DNA of 64,000 bases from positions 186,001-250,000 of the forward strand of contig NZ_JAJJPA010000004.1 of assembly GCF_020907985.1 (NCBI RefSeq). The letters are read 5' to 3'. Source of the DNA: Kitasatospora humi. Lineage in GTDB: Bacteria > Actinomycetota > Actinomycetes > Streptomycetales > Streptomycetaceae. A program made the translations under genes and the position numbers. The number at the start of each line of letters is the position of its first letter. The stretch's first letter is position 1. Positions 60,928-64,000 of the stretch are shown one piece after another. The notes under the pieces were generated by a model. The model ran no database searches, was not told the DNA's origin, and saw nothing but the letters and a program-made list of their open reading frames with translations.

Positions 60928-62280
60928 ATGGCCTTCCCCGCCGCCGTCGCGGCCGACCGGCCCCGATCGGCAGGGCCGCGCCCGTCCAGCGGCCGGACCG
61001 TCGAACTGTTCCTGGTGCTGGGGGCGGTGGGGATCGCGGTGTTCGGATACGTCGAGGTCGGCGCCGAGTTGGACGGCCGCCCGCCCGCCGACGCGCTCCG
61101 CTACGGCGCGGCCCTGGGCGGCCTGGCGCTGCTGGCCCACCTGCTGGTGCGCTGGAGGGCGCGGTACGCCGACCCGCTGTTGCTGCCGATCGGCGTGCTG
61201 CTCAACGGGATCGGACTGGTCGTCATCTACCGGCTGGACCGGGCCACCCCGCACAGCTCGGCGGCGCCCACCCAACTGCTCTGGTCGACCCTGGGAGTGG
61301 GGCTCTTCGGGCTGGTGCTGGTGCTGCTGCCGGACCACCGGTGGCTGCGCCGCTACGCCTACAGCGGTGCGCTGGTCGCCCTGGTGCTGCTGGTCCTGCC
61401 GATCTTCTTCCCGGCGGTCTACGGCTCGCGGATCTGGATCACCGTCGGCTCGTTCTCCATCCAGCCCGGGGAGTTCGCCAAGGTCCTGCTGGTGATCTTC
61501 TTCGCCGCCTACCTGGCGGTGCACCAGGACACCCTGGCGCTGACCGGCCGCCAGGTCTGGCGGCTGCGGCTGCCGCCCGGGCGGGTGCTCGGGCCGGTGC
61601 TGCTGGTCTGGGCGGTCTTCATCGGGGTGCTGGTGCTGGAGACCGACCTCGGGATGTCGCTGCTCTACTTCGGCATCTTCGTGGTGATGCTCTACGTCGC
61701 CACCGCCCGCATCGGCTGGATCGTCATCGGCCTGCTGCTGGCCGCCGCCGGCGTGACGGTGGTCGGCTGGCTCTCGCCGCACGTGCACGCCCGGGTCGAG
61801 CAGTGGCTGCACCCGCTGGCCTCCATCCAGGCCGGGCAGGGCGCCAACCAGATCGCTCAGTCGCTGTTCGCCTTCGCCTGGGGCGGCCTGCTCGGCACCG
61901 GTCTCGGCAAGGGGCACTCGATCCTGATCGGCTTCGCGGCCAAGTCCGACTTCATCCTGGCCACCATCGGCGAGGAGCTCGGCCTGACCGGCCTGCTGGC
62001 GCTCTTCCTGCTCTACGCGCTGCTGATCTCCCGCGGCTTCCGGACCGGAATCGCGCTGACCGACCCGTTCGGCAGGCTGCTGGCGATCGGGCTGGCCACC
62101 ATCATCGGACTGCAGCTCTTCGTGGTGGCCGGCGGAGTGCTGGCGCTGATCCCGCTGACCGGAGCCACCCTGCCGTTCATCGCGCAGGGCGGGTCGTCGG
62201 TGGTGACCAACTGGATCATCGTGGCCCTGCTGGTGCGCCTCAGCGACCAGGCCCGCCGCACCCTGCTCAGGGTCGCATGA
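60928..62280 (+). CDS. FtsW/RodA/SpoVE-family peptidoglycan polymerase
   Basis: A 450-residue SEDS membrane glycosyltransferase with about ten segments. The signature region is SQVWITVGSFSIQPGEFAKV-like (found as RIWITVGSFSIQPGEFAKVL), and the later KSDFILATIGEELGLTGLLA and SSVVTNWIIVALL are SEDS hallmarks. It polymerises lipid II with its partner PBP, encoded next in an ATGA overlap. Which of FtsW, RodA or SpoVE it replaces cannot be decided here; it may be a sporulation or apical-growth paralogue. Confidence 0.88.
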   Translation: MAFPAAVAADRPRSAGPRPSSGRTVELFLVLGAVGIAVFGYVEVGAELDGRPPADALRYGAALGGLALLAHLLVRWRARYADPLLLPIGVLLNGIGLVVIYRLDRATPHSSAAPTQLLWSTLGVGLFGLVLVLLPDHRWLRRYAYSGALVALVLLVLPIFFPAVYGSRIWITVGSFSIQPGEFAKVLLVIFFAAYLAVHQDTLALTGRQVWRLRLPPGRVLGPVLLVWAVFIGVLVLETDLGMSLLYFGIFVVMLYVATARIGWIVIGLLLAAAGVTVVGWLSPHVHARVEQWLHPLASIQAGQGANQIAQSLFAFAWGGLLGTGLGKGHSILIGFAAKSDFILATIGEELGLTGLLALFLLYALLISRGFRTGIALTDPFGRLLAIGLATIIGLQLFVVAGGVLALIPLTGATLPFIAQGGSSVVTNWIIVALLVRLSDQARRTLLRVA

Positions 62281-63770
62281 CGCCCGACGCCTCCGGGCGG
62301 CGCCCCGGCATCCGGATCACCGCCCGCCGGGCCGGCACCTTCTGCCTGCTGCTGGTGGTGCTGCTGGCGGCCCAGGCCACCCGGGTGCAGTACTTCCAGG
62401 CCAAGGGCTACAACGACAACACGGCCAACCAGCGCAAGGCGATCCTGCGCTACGGCCAGCCGCGCGGCCCCATCCTGGTGGGCGGGCAGCCGGTCACCGG
62501 CTCGGTGGCCACCGGCGGCCGCTACGACTACAAGCGCACCTACACCGACGGCCCGACCTACGCCGCCGTCACCGGCTTCTCCTCGCAGCTCTACGGCAAC
62601 ACCCAACTGGAGGGCACCGAGGACGCGCTGCTCAGCGGCACCGACGACCGGCTGGACGGCTGGGCGGTCTGGAACGCGATCACCCGCCACCAGAACCCCG
62701 GCGGCGCGGTCCACACCACCATCGACCCGGCCGCCCAGCGGGCCGCGATGGCCGGGCTGGACGGCCAGAAGGGCGCGGTGGCCGCGATCGAGCCGGCCAC
62801 CGGGCGGATCCTGGCACTGGCCAGCACACCGTCCTACGACCCGGGCAGCTTCGCCGGCTCGTCCAGCGCGGACCAGCAGGCCTGGACCGAACTGCAGAGC
62901 GACAGCGACCAGCCGATGCTCAACCGGGCGCTGCGACAGACCTACCCGCCCGGCTCGACCTTCAAGGTGGTCACCGCGGCCGCCGCCCTGTCGGCCGGCG
63001 TGGTCACCGACATCAACGCCCCCACCACCGCTTCCCATCCGTACGTCCTGCCGGGCACCACCACCCCGCTGGTCAACGACACCGGCTCCTGCGACGTGGC
63101 GGGCCTCGACCTGGCCACCGCGATGGCGCTGTCCTGCAACAGCGTGCTCGGCTACCTCGGGGTGCAGACCGGCCTGAACCGGATGGTCGCGGTGGCGCAG
63201 GACTTCGGCTTCAACGATCCCAGGCTGGACATCCCGGTGCGGGCGGCCCGCAGCAACTTCGACACCGCGATGGACCGGTCGCAGCTCGCGCTCTCCTCGA
63301 TCGGCCAGTTCGACACCGCGGCCACTCCACTGGTGATGGCCATGGTCGCGGCCGGGGTCGCCGACAACGGCACCGTGATGTATCCCCAGCTTGTGGACAA
63401 GCTCACCCAGTCCGACGGCAGCACCGTGCAGCTGATGCGGCCGCGCCCGTACCGGCAGGCGATGAGCCCGGCGGTGGCCGGCCAGGTCCAGCAGCTGATG
63501 ACCGACGTGGTGACCAACGGCACCGGCGGCCCGGCGGCGATCCCGGGCGCCACGGTCGGCGGCAAGACCGGCACCGCGCAGCACGGTGTGCGCAACAGCG
63601 CGGTGCCGTACGCCTGGTTCATCTCCTGGGCCAAGCCGAGCGGCTCCTCGGACGTGCCGCCGGTGGCCGTGGCGGTGGTGATCGCGGACAGCACCGCCAC
63701 CGATGTCACCGGCGGTTCGCTCGCCGCGCCCATCGCCAAGGCGGTGATGCAGGCGGTACTGAGCCCGTAG
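62277..63770 (+). CDS. Class B penicillin-binding protein (PBP2-like)
   Basis: A 497-residue transpeptidase. An N-terminal anchor (GTFCLLLVVLLAAQATRVQYF) precedes a short linker domain and the catalytic domain with S227-T-F-K230, S286-C-N288 and K430-T-G432 (GGKTGTAQ). It crosslinks peptidoglycan made by the FtsW/RodA partner. Slightly shorter than typical PBP2 or FtsI. The overlap with the SEDS gene ensures equal synthesis. Confidence 0.9.
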   Translation: MTPDASGRRPGIRITARRAGTFCLLLVVLLAAQATRVQYFQAKGYNDNTANQRKAILRYGQPRGPILVGGQPVTGSVATGGRYDYKRTYTDGPTYAAVTGFSSQLYGNTQLEGTEDALLSGTDDRLDGWAVWNAITRHQNPGGAVHTTIDPAAQRAAMAGLDGQKGAVAAIEPATGRILALASTPSYDPGSFAGSSSADQQAWTELQSDSDQPMLNRALRQTYPPGSTFKVVTAAAALSAGVVTDINAPTTASHPYVLPGTTTPLVNDTGSCDVAGLDLATAMALSCNSVLGYLGVQTGLNRMVAVAQDFGFNDPRLDIPVRAARSNFDTAMDRSQLALSSIGQFDTAATPLVMAMVAAGVADNGTVMYPQLVDKLTQSDGSTVQLMRPRPYRQAMSPAVAGQVQQLMTDVVTNGTGGPAAIPGATVGGKTGTAQHGVRNSAVPYAWFISWAKPSGSSDVPPVAVAVVIADSTATDVTGGSLAAPIAKAVMQAVLSP

Positions 63771-63831
63771 GCAGCGGGGATCCGTAGACCCGGAGGTTCC
63801 GGGTCCGCAGGCCCGTCGCCGCGGGGACTTC

Positions 63832-63878
63832 GGGTGACTTGTTCACCCTGGGGTATATTTATACGGAAGTCGTTATAA
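63832..63878 (+). promoter_or_regulatory. AT-rich promoter/operator region of the downstream permease
   Basis: GGGTGA (63832-63837) and TCACCC (63843-63848) form a short hairpin, followed by TTATAC (63859-63864) and TTATAA (63873-63878), a 14-base-spaced AT-rich direct repeat in an otherwise GC-rich gap. It precedes the GTG at 63903 and is likely a promoter with a regulator site. Confidence 0.45.
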
Positions 63879-63902
63879 GTAAGACAAGAAAGCGCAGCGA
63901 AC

Positions 63903-64000
63903 GTGTCCAGTACCACCACCGGCCTCGGCCACAGCCTGCTGCGCCGAAAGCCCGTCGCCGCCCTGATCGCCGAGAGCGCCGGCAAGGGCGGCAGCGGACA
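63903..64000 (+). CDS. Partial amino-acid permease (N-terminus only)
   Basis: The window ends inside this gene. MSSTTTGLGHSLLRRKPVAA and LIAESAGKGGSG resemble the cytoplasmic head of APC-family cationic amino-acid permeases (RRKP...LIAE). GTG start without a strong ribosome site. No membrane segment is visible yet. Confidence 0.55.
   Translation, partial: MSSTTTGLGHSLLRRKPVAALIAESAGKGGSG

Overview
The window is high-GC actinobacterial chromosome with Streptomycetaceae gene content (Streptomyces or Kitasatospora; the sequence alone does not separate them). The signs are extreme third-position GC, frequent GTG starts, leaderless-type promoters, XRE/DUF5753 regulators paired with DUF397 proteins, SepX, an HrdD-type sigma factor, a fused FbiC and two FtsW/PBP-type morphogenesis genes. 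No complete transposon, prophage, CRISPR array or rRNA is present.

Layout. 0.1-16.9 kb is core-like: a RarD-type permease; a LolA-like protein with an ABC exporter; FbiC (deazaflavin/F420 precursor synthesis); a MerR-thioredoxin pair; a second, archaeal-type aspartyl-tRNA synthetase behind a convincing Asp-specific T-box leader; an ADP-ribosylglycohydrolase; a first XRE/DUF397 pair; a GPP34 protein; a D-Ala-D-Ala carboxypeptidase with a very long repetitive cytoplasmic tail; and a polyprenol-phosphate mannose synthase. 17.6-29.4 kb carries tRNA-Arg(CCT), a stand-alone DnaK, a polar amino-acid-type binding protein, lipoproteins, a nitrilase-family amidase, MurJ with a Gln/Tyr-rich head, a PAP2 phosphatase and an HrdD-like sigma factor.

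29.4-38 kb is an accessory, decaying stretch. It has a second XRE/DUF397 pair divergent from a string of very small genes, a 29-bp direct repeat around a short cargo segment, and at least four broken genes (HAD phosphatase, aminoglycoside phosphotransferase head, a frameshifted small gene, other fragments) between intact flavin reductase, SnoaL-like, putative immunity (Imm-5-like), peptidase E and MerR genes.

38-52.4 kb is a conserved housekeeping block: FmdB zinc ribbon, MFS pump, K+/H+-type antiporter, penicillin acylase family protein, 5-formyl-THF cyclo-ligase, a GGDEF protein with a broken active site but intact inhibitory site, GalU, MoeA-MoaC-MogA (molybdenum cofactor), a GNAT enzyme, SepX and tRNA-Ala(CGC). 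52.7-64 kb holds an SDR oxidoreductase, a truncated membrane-protein gene, an MpaB-family oxygenase, a PD40-type lipoprotein, a kinase-like APH protein, a small ABC system, FtsW/RodA plus PBP2, and the start of an amino-acid permease.

Cell-envelope functions recur (carboxypeptidase, Ppm, MurJ, PAP2, FtsW/PBP, SepX, GalU). The strongest regulatory signal is the Asp T-box at 8.04-8.26 kb. A family of short GC-rich palindromic inserts that add about 11 in-frame codons to several genes is the most unusual genome-scale pattern.
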